Assembly: GCF_041320705.1 (NCBI RefSeq)
Contig: NZ_JBGGTQ010000001.1
Coordinates: 496,001 to 560,000 of the forward strand
DNA length: 64,000 nucleotides
Origin: Kineococcus mangrovi
GTDB lineage: Bacteria > Actinomycetota > Actinomycetes > Actinomycetales > Kineococcaceae
Direction of reading: 5' to 3'
Below are positions 1 through 10,432 of the stretch, piece by piece; position 1 is the stretch's first letter, and every line of letters starts with the position of its first letter. The notes below the pieces were generated by a model. That model was given only the letters and a program-made list of their open reading frames with translations. It made no database searches and was not told where the DNA came from. Both the position numbers and the translations under genes were made by a program.

Positions 1-560
1 ATCTGCTGGGAGACGTACCGCTGGTACCCGTGGGCGTCGGAGGTGGCCAGGGCCTTCATCAACTGCCAGCCGCAGTGGTTCGACACCCCGACGTAGCGGA
101 CCTTGCCCGAGCGGACGAGGGTGTCGAGCGCCTCGAGGGTCTCCTCCAGCGGGGTCTGCCCGTCCCACTCGTGGATCTGGTACAGGTCGACGTGGTCGGT
201 CCGCAGGCGGCGCAGGCTGCGCTCGACCGACCGGACCAGGTGGTGGCGCGAGGCGCCCCCGTCGTTGGGTCCGGGACCGACGACCATCCGTGCCTTCGTG
301 GCGACGAGGACGTCGTCGCGGCGGGACCCCACCCCCTCGAGCACCTCGCCGGTGATCTCCTCGCTGAGCCCGTCCGAGTAGGCGTCGGCGGTGTCGAGGA
401 GGTTCACGCCGGCGTCGAGCGCGATCTCGACCTGTCGGCGCGCCTGCGCCACGTCGGTGTTCCCCACGGCGGCGAAGACGCCCTTGCCGCCGAACGTCAT
501 CGTCCCCAGGGTGATCGTCGAGACGCGCAGCCCCGACCGTCCGAGTCGTCGGTACTCCAT
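1..560 (-). CDS. Aldo/keto reductase, C-terminus cut off by window edge
   Basis: NAD(P)H-dependent oxidoreductase of the aldo/keto reductase superfamily; the substrate cannot be read from sequence. The N-terminal 186 or so residues are present, starting at ATG 558-560 with MEYRRLGRSGLRVS, the usual beta-hairpin start of the family. Catalytic tetrad candidates are visible: Asp and Tyr in LDTADAYS, Lys in VATKAR and His in YQIHEWD. The gene runs off the left edge, so the C-terminal cofactor-binding loop is missing. No good Shine-Dalgarno precedes the ATG, so a leaderless or short-leader transcript is possible. It lies 9 bp downstream of the start-distal end of the next gene on the same strand (570-2024) and may share its transcript. 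Family is confident; substrate is unknown. Confidence 0.9.
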   Translation of the reverse strand, partial: MEYRRLGRSGLRVSTITLGTMTFGGKGVFAAVGNTDVAQARRQVEIALDAGVNLLDTADAYSDGLSEEITGEVLEGVGSRRDDVLVATKARMVVGPGPNDGGASRHHLVRSVERSLRRLRTDHVDLYQIHEWDGQTPLEETLEALDTLVRSGKVRYVGVSNHCGWQLMKALATSDAHGYQRYVSQQ

Positions 561-569
561 CCCCGGAGG

Positions 570-2024
570 CTAGCGCGCGCGCCGGGTCCGTTCCACGGAG
601 AGGGTGCGGACCTGCGCGGTCCCGCTGCGGACGCTGACCTGCCCGCCCTGGAAGTCCTGCACCAGCGCGCCACCGCTGACGCGGACGTCGGAGACGGGGT
701 AGCCGAGGGTCCCGCCCTCCCAGCCGCGCGCGGCCCACGCGTCGCGGACCGCGGCCGGGACGGCGTGCGTGCCCGCGGCCGGGGAGGAGTACACCGAGCC
801 GCCGGTGAAGTGCTGCCCGCCGCCACCCCCGACGAGCCCGCCGAACCACCCCGAGCTCGGGTAGCCCAGGCCCCCGCCCTCCCAGCCCTGCGCGGCCCAG
901 GCGTCCCGGACGGCGCCGGCGACGACGTGCGTGCCGGCGGGGCCGGCGTACACCGAGCCGTTCTGGAAGTGCGCGAAGGAGCCCGCGGGCAGCGCGGCCG
1001 ACGTGGTCGTGGGGAAGCCGAGCGCCCCGGTCTCCCAGCCGGTCGCGCCGTACCCGGCGAGCACCGCGCCGCCGAGGGCCTGCGCCCCGGTGGCCGCCGA
1101 CCAGTAGACGGTCCCGCCCTGGAACCGCTGCGCGACCCCGCCCCGGACGCCGAACTCGGCGCCCGTGGGGTACCCCAGCCAGCCGTTCTCCCAGCCGAGG
1201 GCGGCCCAGCGCTCACGGATGGCGCCGCGCACCGCGGCCGCTCCCGACGCCGCGCTCCAGTACACCGACCCGCCGGCGAAGTGCTGGCCGTAACCGCCGC
1301 CGCGCAGCGGGCCGAGCTCGCGTCCCACCGGCAGGCCGAGGTAGCCGCCGTTCGCGCCCGCCGCGGTGTAGGTCTGCAGGATCGCGCCCTTGACGGGGAC
1401 ACCGGCGTAGCTGCGCGAGCCGTCGGGGTTCTGCGCCACCAGCGGCGTGCGGCGCGGGGAGCCGAAGTCGGCCACCCAGTAGGAGCGCCAGACGGTCCGG
1501 CCGCGGGAGAACAGCGTCGTGTAGACGAGCCCGATGCCGACGGCGGTGTACTGCGGGTCCTGCAGCACGGCGCGGTGCGGGTCGGACTTCATCCAGGTGT
1601 CGACGGCGAGGTCGCCGTTCTCCAGGCCGCGGGTGTCGGCGTTGCCCATGTCGGCGGTCGCGACGATCTCGCCCCACCGGGGGAAGTCGGACAGCAGCCT
1701 GCCGAGGTCCGGGTTGTGCTTCATGCCGTCGCCCTGGCCGAGCACGTCGGCCCAGTCCTGGGCGACGGTCGCCAGCGTGGGGTCCAGCGTCAGCGCCGGG
1801 GCCCCGACGGCCGCGCGCTCGCGGTTGAGGCCGTCGAAGATCTGCTGCTGCTGGGTCGGCGCCGGGACGACCGGCTGCAGCACCTGGACGGGTCCGGCCG
1901 CGGCGGCGGGCGCGGCGGTCGCCACGTCGACGGCCACGCCTGCGCACGGCAGCGCCACGAGGGCGGCGAGCACGGGCGCCAGCACGGGGGCGAGCCGGGA
2001 GCGGCGCGGGGTCAGCCTGGTCAC
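570..2024 (-). CDS. Secreted CAP-domain protein with C-terminal LGFP repeats
   Basis: Predicted exported cell-wall protein of 484 residues. The N-terminus has RR, a hydrophobic stretch rich in Ala/Val/Leu and an Ala-rich cleavage region around residue 40, a Sec-type signal peptide. Residues about 55-190 resemble a CAP/SCP domain: NRERAAVGAPAL near its start, HNPDLG, and a WMKSDPHR segment. The C-terminal 280 residues contain five LGFP-type repeats, each with L-G-(L/Y/F)-P and a following GG(S/T/Q)VY-like strand. LGFP repeats are known from actinobacterial envelope proteins, where they are thought to hold the protein to the wall; CAP domains have varied binding or hydrolytic roles. No lipobox or sortase motif is seen. 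Enzymatic activity is not established. Confidence 0.85.
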   Translation of the reverse strand: MTRLTPRRSRLAPVLAPVLAALVALPCAGVAVDVATAAPAAAAGPVQVLQPVVPAPTQQQQIFDGLNRERAAVGAPALTLDPTLATVAQDWADVLGQGDGMKHNPDLGRLLSDFPRWGEIVATADMGNADTRGLENGDLAVDTWMKSDPHRAVLQDPQYTAVGIGLVYTTLFSRGRTVWRSYWVADFGSPRRTPLVAQNPDGSRSYAGVPVKGAILQTYTAAGANGGYLGLPVGRELGPLRGGGYGQHFAGGSVYWSAASGAAAVRGAIRERWAALGWENGWLGYPTGAEFGVRGGVAQRFQGGTVYWSAATGAQALGGAVLAGYGATGWETGALGFPTTTSAALPAGSFAHFQNGSVYAGPAGTHVVAGAVRDAWAAQGWEGGGLGYPSSGWFGGLVGGGGGQHFTGGSVYSSPAAGTHAVPAAVRDAWAARGWEGGTLGYPVSDVRVSGGALVQDFQGGQVSVRSGTAQVRTLSVERTRRAR

Positions 2025-2119
2025 CCAGGAGGTGTCGTCCCCGCACCGCGGTCACGACAGAGCCCGCCCGGGGTGCCTCCTCCCGGGCGAGCCGCCGTCA
2101 CCCCCCGTGACCACCTGCG

Positions 2120-3961
2120 CTACGCCTGCGCGGGTCCCTCGATCGCCGCGCGTCGCTGCTGGGCCGCCCGGACGCGGTCGACGTCGAGCTTGGTGGACCG
2201 GTCGAAGGAGTAGATCCCGTTCTGCTCCTGGAAGACGTCGGTCAGCTGCGTGTAGCAGTAGCCGAACACCAGCGGGTCGTCCAGCAGGACCCCGGTCAGC
2301 CCCTCGAAGCGGTGGTGGAACTCCTCCTCGGTGCGCGGCGGCTCGCCGTAGCCCCACGAGGACGCGGCACCGCGGTCGACGTCGGGGTCGCTCGCCGCCA
2401 CGTCGGGCCGCCACCAGATCCCGCCGAACTCGCTGCAGAACCACGGCTGCCCCTGGTAGGGCAGGGACCAGGGTTCGCCGTGGGCGCCGTGGTTGGTGTC
2501 GGGCTGCCCCACGGCCAGGCCCGACACCTCGCGGGCGAACCGGGCCGGGTCCTGCGTGTAGTTGTGCGAGTCCCACACGTCGGACTCCAGGACGCGGTGG
2601 GAGTAGCCGGAGGCGTCCAGCACCGGGCGGGAGGTGTCCATGGCCTTCGCGGCGAGGAACATCGCCCGGGTCACGTCGTCCAGCACCTGCCCGCGGTCGG
2701 TGAGCGGCTGGCGCGTCTCGTTGAGCCCGCACCACCCCACGATCGAGGGGTGGGAGTGGTCGCGTTCGAGGGCCTCCAGCCACTGGCTGACGAAGTTCGG
2801 CGTCGGGCGCTGGTGCTCGCCGCGCTCGGAGGTGCCCTCCTCGACCGCGCCCCAGTCGCCGAACTCCCCCCACACGAGGTACCCGAGCCGGTCGGCGTGG
2901 AACAGGAACCGCTCCTCGAACACCTTCTGGTGCAACCGGGCGCCGTTGAACCCCGCCGCCAGGGCCAGTTCGACGTCGCGGCGCAGCGCCTCGTCGCTCG
3001 GGGCGGTCATGATCCCGTCGGGGTAGTACCCCTGGTCGAGCACGAGGCGCTGGAACACCGGCCGGCCGTTGAGCAGGACGGCCTCGCCGTCGATGCTCAC
3101 CGACCGCAGGCCCGCGTACGTCTCGACGGTGTCCACCACCTCCCCGGCCGCGTCGGTCAGGGTGATCGTGACGTCGTACAGGTGCGGGTCGCCCGGTCCC
3201 CACAGCCGCACGCGGTCGGCGGGCACCGGCAGGGTCAGGCGGGGTGAGAGGTCCAGGTCGGCGCGCACGCTCGCCTCGGCCACGACGCCCGCACCGTCGC
3301 GGACCTGCGCGTGCAGCGTCCAGCCCGCGCGGTCCCCCACCGTCCCCGTCCCGCTGCGGCGCAGCGGCTGCTCGAGGTGGAACGTCGAGCCGGCCACGTC
3401 CGGGGTGATGCGGGGCCGGGCCAGGGACACGTCGGGCACGGGTTCGGCCCAGACGGTCTGCCAGATCCCGGTCGTCCGGGTGTAGAGGCACTCGTGGTTC
3501 TCGTAGCGGGTGGACTGCTTGCCGCGGGCCTGCGGCCCGTGCCGGTCGTCGCGGGCCCGCACGACGATGCCCACCTCGCCGCTGCGGTGGCCGAGGTCGG
3601 CGGTGAAGGGCGTGAAACCGCCGCGGTGCCGGACGACCTCCACCCCGTCCACCCACACCGTCGCGTCGTGGTCGACGGCACCGAAGTGCAGCAGCGTGCG
3701 GCGCCCGGCCCACCCGGGCGGGACGGTGAACGTGCGCCGGTACCAGACGGCCGACAGGAAGTCGGTGGCGCCGACGCCGGACAGCTCCGACTCCGGGGCG
3801 AACGGGACGGTGATGGTGCCGGCCAGCGGCCGGTCGCGCAGGCCGCGCTCGAGCCCGGAGTCCCCCGCGTCCACCTCGAACTCCCAGGGACCGTTGAGGG
3901 TCGACCAGTCGGCGCGGACCACCGAGGGCCGGGGGTGCTCGGGGCGCGGGGTGTCGGGCAC
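2120..3961 (-). CDS. Glycoside hydrolase family 2 protein
   Basis: Cytoplasmic glycoside hydrolase of 613 residues, the length of small GH2 enzymes (sugar-binding, immunoglobulin-like and TIM-barrel domains in order). The N-terminus after about residue 15 has LNGPWEFEVD, typical of the GH2 sugar-binding domain. The barrel has the acid/base Glu in WCGLNET and the nucleophile Glu in WFCSEFGG. No signal peptide is seen, so it should act on imported oligosaccharides. It is divergent from the ABC importer and GH51 operon at 4177-8967 and shares its operator-containing promoter region, so it probably trims the same arabinose- or galactose-containing oligomers. Beta-galactosidase, beta-glucuronidase or beta-L-arabinosidase specificity cannot be separated by eye. 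Confidence 0.88.
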   Translation of the reverse strand: MPDTPRPEHPRPSVVRADWSTLNGPWEFEVDAGDSGLERGLRDRPLAGTITVPFAPESELSGVGATDFLSAVWYRRTFTVPPGWAGRRTLLHFGAVDHDATVWVDGVEVVRHRGGFTPFTADLGHRSGEVGIVVRARDDRHGPQARGKQSTRYENHECLYTRTTGIWQTVWAEPVPDVSLARPRITPDVAGSTFHLEQPLRRSGTGTVGDRAGWTLHAQVRDGAGVVAEASVRADLDLSPRLTLPVPADRVRLWGPGDPHLYDVTITLTDAAGEVVDTVETYAGLRSVSIDGEAVLLNGRPVFQRLVLDQGYYPDGIMTAPSDEALRRDVELALAAGFNGARLHQKVFEERFLFHADRLGYLVWGEFGDWGAVEEGTSERGEHQRPTPNFVSQWLEALERDHSHPSIVGWCGLNETRQPLTDRGQVLDDVTRAMFLAAKAMDTSRPVLDASGYSHRVLESDVWDSHNYTQDPARFAREVSGLAVGQPDTNHGAHGEPWSLPYQGQPWFCSEFGGIWWRPDVAASDPDVDRGAASSWGYGEPPRTEEEFHHRFEGLTGVLLDDPLVFGYCYTQLTDVFQEQNGIYSFDRSTKLDVDRVRAAQQRRAAIEGPAQA

Positions 3962-4018
3962 GGACGTCTCCTCGTCGATGACGGTGTCGCTGCCCGGCCA
4001 GTCTCACCGACGTCCGTA

Positions 4019-4068
4019 CATCGTTGCAAGCGTGAGGTCGCACGAAGCTATGCAGCGTTGCAAACGCG
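4019..4068. promoter_or_regulatory. Two TTGCAA-centred operator-like sites in a divergent promoter region
   Basis: The 215-bp gap 3962-4176 separates the GH2 gene from the importer operon. It contains CGTTGCAAGCG at 4022-4032 and the near-perfect inverted repeat GCGTTGCAAACGC at 4055-4067 (arms GCGTT and AACGC). The two TTGCAA cores start 34 bp apart, about three helical turns. This resembles LacI-family operators, which typically have a central CG or GC dyad. No LacI-type regulator gene lies in the window. No convincing -10/-35 pair could be assigned. Confidence 0.55.
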
Positions 4069-4176
4069 TGCTAAGTTCCGCAGCACTGATCGGGACAGAG
4101 CGGTTCTCGGTTCTCGACCAGCCGGTGCCGCCACCCGGTGACCACCGACCGCCAACGACGGCAGGGACGGACACGC

Positions 4177-5544
4177 GTGAACAGTCATCCCCCGACACCG
4201 GGGCCCAGCAGCCCCCTCAGCCGACGCTCCCTCCTGCGCGGCGGGCTCGCCGCCGGGGGCCTCGGCCTGGTCGCCGGCACCGCGGGCTGCGGTTCCCCGC
4301 TGGCCGCCGGCCTGGCCGGCACGCAGCTGAACCCCGGGACCGTCACCTTCTGGAACCTCTTCGGGGGCGGCGACGGCGCCCGGCTGCAGACCATGCTGGA
4401 CGAGTACCGCCGCCAGCAGGGCAGCGCGGACTCCCTCGTCGCCGCCACCTTCGCCTGGGGCAACCCCTACTACACGAAGGTGTCGCTGGCCACGTTGGGG
4501 AACAAGCCGCCGGACGTCGCGGTCTCCCACCTGACCCGGGCCTCGAACCTCGCGGCGGCGGGCCTGCTGGAACCGATCACCGACGAGGTGCTGGCCCTCG
4601 CCGGCCTGTCGGCCGACGACTTCAGCCAGACGGCGTGGGAGGCCTCGCAGTACGAGGGCACGGTCTACGCCATCCCGATGGACACCCACCCCTGGGTCCT
4701 CTTCTACAACACCGACGTGTGCCGTGCCGCCGGTCTCCTCGGCCCGGACGGGCTCCTGGCCCCGATCCAGGGGGTGCAGGGCTGGGAGGACGCGCTGACG
4801 GCGGGCAAGGAGGCCTCCGGCGGGTTCGGGGCGACGACGGCCACGGTGGCCGACGACTCGAACAACTGGCGCTTCTTCAGCACCCTCTACCACCAGCGGG
4901 ACGGCAGCACACCCCTCATCGACGACGACGGGTTGTCGGTGACCATGGACGACGCCCTGGCGACCGACACCCTGGCGACGATGCGCAGCTGGGTGGAGAA
5001 GGGGCTCATGCCGGCGACCGTCGACACGCCCGGCGCCGAGACCCTCATGTTCACCGGCCGGTCCGCGTTCTTCATGAACGGGGAGTGGGAGGTGACGACC
5101 GCCCAGAGCATCGAGGGCCTGGACTTCGGCATGACGGCCTTCCCCACGCTCTACGACACCCCGGCCGTGCAGGCGGACTCGCACGCCTTCATCCTCCCGC
5201 GCATGGAGCGCTCGACCGAGCAGCTCCAGCGCGCCATGGGGTTCGTCAAGTCGATGCTCGACCAGGGGATCACCTGGGCCGAGGGCGGGCACGTCCCCAC
5301 GTACCTGCCGATCTACGACAGTCCCGGGTACCGGGCCATCGAGCCCCAGTCGAGCTACGCCGACACGGTCGACTACGCCGTCTACGACCCGGCCGCCTGG
5401 TACTCCGGCTCGGGGTCGAACTTCGAGACCGTGGTGGGTTCGACCGTCGGGTTGGTGCAGCAGGGGCTCACGACCCCGCAGGCCGCGGTCGCCAGCATCC
5501 GCTCGACGCTGGAGACCTACGCGAACACCCCGAACCCGCTGTGA
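4177..5544 (+). CDS. Sugar ABC transporter substrate-binding lipoprotein
   Basis: Extracellular solute-binding protein, 455 residues, of the carbohydrate-uptake (family 1) type. The start is placed at GTG 4177, which gives MNSHPPT followed by SRRSLLRGG, a twin-arginine motif, then a hydrophobic run and the lipobox VAGTAGC; an upstream in-frame start at 4138 would only lengthen the leader. The mature part has the usual TFWNLFGGGDG opening and NGEWEVT ligand-lobe sequence. It is the first gene of an operon with two permeases and GH51 arabinofuranosidase, and is likely to bind arabinose-containing oligosaccharides. It is probably regulated by the operator sites just upstream. Confidence 0.9.
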   Translation: MNSHPPTPGPSSPLSRRSLLRGGLAAGGLGLVAGTAGCGSPLAAGLAGTQLNPGTVTFWNLFGGGDGARLQTMLDEYRRQQGSADSLVAATFAWGNPYYTKVSLATLGNKPPDVAVSHLTRASNLAAAGLLEPITDEVLALAGLSADDFSQTAWEASQYEGTVYAIPMDTHPWVLFYNTDVCRAAGLLGPDGLLAPIQGVQGWEDALTAGKEASGGFGATTATVADDSNNWRFFSTLYHQRDGSTPLIDDDGLSVTMDDALATDTLATMRSWVEKGLMPATVDTPGAETLMFTGRSAFFMNGEWEVTTAQSIEGLDFGMTAFPTLYDTPAVQADSHAFILPRMERSTEQLQRAMGFVKSMLDQGITWAEGGHVPTYLPIYDSPGYRAIEPQSSYADTVDYAVYDPAAWYSGSGSNFETVVGSTVGLVQQGLTTPQAAVASIRSTLETYANTPNPL

Positions 5545-5581
5545 CGACCCCGCCCGCCCCCGCCCCTGGAGACGACCACCG

Positions 5582-6523
5582 ATGAGTGCACACACCGTCG
5601 GCGCACAGCCGGCTGTCCCGACCACCCCGAGCCGTGACGCGGGTGCGGCCGGAGGCCGGCAACGCTCGGCCTGGCTGTTCATCGCCCCGTTCGCGTTCTT
5701 CTACCTCTGCTTCCTGTTCGGCCCGGCGCTCTACATGTTCGTCGCGAGCTTCTTCGACGCCTCCATCGTCAAGAGCGGCCTGGGCAACTTCATCGGCCTG
5801 GAGAACTACGCCTCGCTCGTGCAGTCGAGCGCCTTCTGGTCCTCGATGTGGCACACCCTGCAGTTCACGCTGTACACGGTGCCCCCGCTGGTGGTCCTGT
5901 CGTTCGTCTTCGCCGTCCTGGCCAACCGGATGCCGCGCGGGCAGACGTTCTGGCGGCTCGCCTTCTTCACCCCCTACATCCTCCCCTCGGCCGCGATCTC
6001 CCTGATCTGGGTGTTCATCTACACCGCGGACACCGGGCTGTGGGCGACGGTGCAGAAGTGGTTCGGCGACGACACGCCGACGCCCGTCCTGGGGACACCG
6101 AGCATCGCCATGGTCGGCATCGCGGTCGCGACCGTGTGGTGGACGATCGGCTTCAACTTCATCCTCTACCTGGCCGGTCTGCAGGACATCCCCCGCGAGC
6201 TGTACGAAGCCGCCGCGATCGACGGCGCGACCCCGTGGCAGCAGATCCGGCACCTCACGATCCCGCTGCTGAGCCGCACGACGACGCTCGTCCTGCTGCT
6301 GCAGATCATCGCCAGCCTGAAGATCTTCGACCAGGTCTACCTCATGACCAACGGGGGCCCGGGCACCAGCACCCGCACCGCCCTGCTCTTCATCACCGAC
6401 ACCGGTTTCACCGACTACCGCATCGGCGCGGCGGCCGCGGCCTCGTTCCTGCTCTTCCTGGTCATCGTGACCATCGCCGTGATCCGCCAGCTCGTCGAGC
6501 GCGCTCAGCAGAAGGGAGCCTGA
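5582..6523 (+). CDS. Sugar ABC transporter permease, MalF/AraP type
   Basis: Inner-membrane permease of 313 residues with six predicted transmembrane helices after a 25-residue cytoplasmic N-terminus. The ATPase-contacting EAA loop is readable as YEAAAIDGATPWQQI near residue 220, followed by the conserved G-G-P in TNGGPGTSTR. It begins with ATG 37 bp after the binding-protein stop and ends one base before the next permease ATG, so the two permeases are surely co-translated. It forms the heterodimeric channel with the product of 6525-7433. No ATPase gene is in the operon. Confidence 0.93.
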   Translation: MSAHTVGAQPAVPTTPSRDAGAAGGRQRSAWLFIAPFAFFYLCFLFGPALYMFVASFFDASIVKSGLGNFIGLENYASLVQSSAFWSSMWHTLQFTLYTVPPLVVLSFVFAVLANRMPRGQTFWRLAFFTPYILPSAAISLIWVFIYTADTGLWATVQKWFGDDTPTPVLGTPSIAMVGIAVATVWWTIGFNFILYLAGLQDIPRELYEAAAIDGATPWQQIRHLTIPLLSRTTTLVLLLQIIASLKIFDQVYLMTNGGPGTSTRTALLFITDTGFTDYRIGAAAAASFLLFLVIVTIAVIRQLVERAQQKGA

Positions 6524-6524
6524 C

Positions 6525-7433
6525 ATGGCGACCACGGACGTCCCCGGCAGCCGCCGTTCCGGCATCTCGGCCGCAGCGCCGCCACGTCGAGCGGGCCGGG
6601 TCGGCACCAACGGCGGCAAGAACTTCAACCGCGTGGCCGGGGTCCTCCTCGCGGTCTGCGCCGTCATCTGGCTGATCCCCAGCCTGTGGGCGATCAAGAC
6701 CTCCTTCACCGCCAACGCGGTGTCCGCCCTGGGCACCCAGGCGATCCTGCGCGACCTCAACCCGACGTTGGCGTCCTACTCGTCCCTGCTGGGCGGCGGT
6801 GACCTGTGGAACTGGTACCTGGCCAGCTTCATCACCTCGACCCTGTCCGCGGCGCTCGTCGTGACCTTCGCCTCGATGGCGGCGTTCGCGATCTCCCGGA
6901 TGCGCTTCCGCGGCCGCAACGTCGTCTTCGTGCTGCTACTGGCCGGGATCATGGTCCCGGCCGACGTGCTGATCATCCCGATCTTCCAGCTGCTGAACTC
7001 GGTGGGCCTGCTCAACACCTACTGGGCGGTCATCTTCCCGCAGGTCTCCAGCGTCATCGCGCTGTTCGTCTTCAAGCAGTTCTTCGACGGGCTCCCCAAG
7101 GAGCTGGAGGAGGCCGCCCGGCTGGACGGCGCGTCGAACTGGCGCATCTACCGCTCGGTCATCATGCCCCTGTCGCGTCCGGTCCTGTCCGCGATGGCGA
7201 TCGTCACGTTCGTGGGCGTCTGGAACAACCTCATCCTGCCGCTGTTCGTCCTGTCCAACCCCGACCTCATGACCATCCCCGTGGGCCTGGCCACCGTCCA
7301 GGGCTCCTTCGGGCAGCGGTTCTCCGACATCCAGGCCAGCACCATCCTGGGCGCGTTGCCGCTGGTCGTCCTGTTCGTCATCTTCCAGCGCCGCATCGTC
7401 GAAGGTGTGGCCGGAACCGGTCTGAAGGGCTGA
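6525..7433 (+). CDS. Sugar ABC transporter permease, MalG/AraQ type
   Basis: Second channel subunit, 302 residues. A Gly/Arg-rich 40-residue cytoplasmic N-terminus precedes six hydrophobic helices. The EAA loop is LEEAARLDGASNWRIYR and the C-terminus is the typical VEGVAGTGLKG, matching the MalG family. The ATG follows GAAGGGAGCCTGAC, a good Shine-Dalgarno inside the end of the preceding gene. It is followed after 7 bp by the GH51 gene, tying import to intracellular arabinoside hydrolysis. Confidence 0.93.
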   Translation: MATTDVPGSRRSGISAAAPPRRAGRVGTNGGKNFNRVAGVLLAVCAVIWLIPSLWAIKTSFTANAVSALGTQAILRDLNPTLASYSSLLGGGDLWNWYLASFITSTLSAALVVTFASMAAFAISRMRFRGRNVVFVLLLAGIMVPADVLIIPIFQLLNSVGLLNTYWAVIFPQVSSVIALFVFKQFFDGLPKELEEAARLDGASNWRIYRSVIMPLSRPVLSAMAIVTFVGVWNNLILPLFVLSNPDLMTIPVGLATVQGSFGQRFSDIQASTILGALPLVVLFVIFQRRIVEGVAGTGLKG

Positions 7434-7440
7434 ACCACCC

Positions 7441-8967
<1,527 letters not shown>

Positions 8968-8970
8968 GCC

Positions 8971-9834
8971 TCAGACCGTCGTGAGCTCACGGGTCCGCAG
9001 GACCCCGGCCAGCGCCCCGGACGGCAGCCCCCTGCCGTCCGGGCGCGGCCAGTGCACGCACACCTCGTCGTAGCCGGCCTCGGCGAGCGCCGTCGCGAAC
9101 CGCGGCCAGTCCGCGTACGCGCCGCGCTCGTCGAGGCCGAGCAGCGCCACCCGGCGCACGTCCCCCGCTCCACCCAGCGCGGCGAACCGCGCGATCGGCG
9201 CCGTGAACCGGTCGATCGCCTCCTGCGCCCCGTCCCCGGGCGCGGGTTCGCCCTCCCCGTAGGTGACCCACCCCTGACCGAGCCCGGCGGCGAAGCGCAT
9301 CCCGCGGGGTCCGGCGGCCGCCACCGTCAGCGGCACCCCGGCGACCGGACCGGGGACGTTCCGCGCGTCGTGCGCGGTGTAGCGCTCCCCCCGCACGTCG
9401 GTGACCCGCTGCGACAGCAGCGTGCGCAGCAGCAGCGTCCACTCCTCGAAACGGTCCTGCCGCTCGCGCGGCGTCAACGGCGGCACCCCGAGGACCGACG
9501 CGTCGTGCGCGGACGTCCCCGCCCCCACCCCCAGCTCGACGCGGCCGCCCGAGAGCTGGTCCAGCGTCATGACCTCGGCGGCGAACGTCACCGGGTGGCG
9601 GTAGTTCGGCGACGCCACGAGCGTGCCCAGGCGGACCCGGTCCGTCGCGGTCGCGGCGGCCGCCAGCAGGGGCACGGCGGCGTACCAGGGGCCGTCGCGC
9701 AGGTCCCGCCAGGAGAGGTGGTCGTAGCTGAAGACGGTCCGGACCCCGCCGTCCTCGGCGGTCCGGGCGGTGTCGGCGAAGGCGTGCGGGTGCAGGTCGT
9801 TGAGCACGACGCAGGAGAGGTCCACCCCCCGCAC
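8971..9834 (-). CDS. LLM-class flavin-dependent oxidoreductase
   Basis: Luciferase-like monooxygenase-family protein of 287 residues using FMN or F420; the substrate is unknown. Supporting segments are FSYDHLSWRD after strand 1, a VRLGTLVASPNYRHP strand and LSGGRVELGVGAG, which are the common core of F420/FMN LLM proteins. The GTG at 9832-9834 is preferred to the in-frame GTG 9 bp later because the latter has no room for a ribosome site. Only one base separates it from the stop of the DUF1992 gene, indicating translational coupling. Confidence 0.85.
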   Translation of the reverse strand: MRGVDLSCVVLNDLHPHAFADTARTAEDGGVRTVFSYDHLSWRDLRDGPWYAAVPLLAAAATATDRVRLGTLVASPNYRHPVTFAAEVMTLDQLSGGRVELGVGAGTSAHDASVLGVPPLTPRERQDRFEEWTLLLRTLLSQRVTDVRGERYTAHDARNVPGPVAGVPLTVAAAGPRGMRFAAGLGQGWVTYGEGEPAPGDGAQEAIDRFTAPIARFAALGGAGDVRRVALLGLDERGAYADWPRFATALAEAGYDEVCVHWPRPDGRGLPSGALAGVLRTRELTTV

Positions 9835-9835
9835 G

Positions 9836-10324
9836 CTAGCCCCGGCGCCGCCACCACCGGCGGGTCCACCGGCGGGGCCGGGGTTCCGGTGCCGCCACGG
9901 GCTCGGGCGGGGCCGGCCGGGCCGCGAGCCACTGCCCCACGAGGACGTCCGGGTCCAGCAGCCCCACGACCACGAGCGGCCCGTCCGCCGGTCGCCGGTA
10001 CAGCTCGCGGACGCGGTCGTTGAAGTCGCCGGCGACGGCGCGCACCGCGGCCTCGGAGACGAGCTGGTGGACGTCGCGCAGCAGGACCTCGCGCTCGCGG
10101 CGCAGCGCCAGCGGGGGCGGCAGCATGGCGCTGACGTCGAACCCCTCGCGGCGGGCCTTGTCCGCGGCCCACTGCTCGGCGGAGAACTCCCGGTCCAGCC
10201 CGGCCAGGGGTTTGCCGGCACCGGGCAGGTTCGAGAAGTCACCGCGCTCGTGCGCCTCCCTCACCTGCCGCTCGACCCAGTCCTCGAAGGAGGTGCCGAA
10301 CGGTTTGCGTCCGCCCGTGCTCAC
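9836..10324 (-). CDS. DUF1992 (DnaJ subfamily C member 28-like) protein
   Basis: A 162-residue protein with the DUF1992 domain: FEDWVERQVREAHERGDFSNLPGAGKPL, followed by the conserved EREVLLRDVHQLV helix region. The function of this family is not established. The C-terminus is Pro/Arg/Trp-rich (ending RRWWRRRG) and probably disordered. The start is taken at GTG 10322-10324 (MSTGGRKPFGTS), since the longer reading adds only weakly conserved sequence. It is co-directional and nearly abutting with the flavin oxidoreductase downstream. Confidence 0.82.
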   Translation of the reverse strand: MSTGGRKPFGTSFEDWVERQVREAHERGDFSNLPGAGKPLAGLDREFSAEQWAADKARREGFDVSAMLPPPLALRREREVLLRDVHQLVSEAAVRAVAGDFNDRVRELYRRPADGPLVVVGLLDPDVLVGQWLAARPAPPEPVAAPEPRPRRWTRRWWRRRG

Positions 10325-10432
10325 GCCTGCGACGCTAACCCGCACCGGCGCCCGCCGCGTTCTCGGCACCGCGCCCGGCGCGGACCGCGGCGACGACCGA
10401 CCGGGCGCGGCAGCGGCCGCCCGGGCCCGGCC

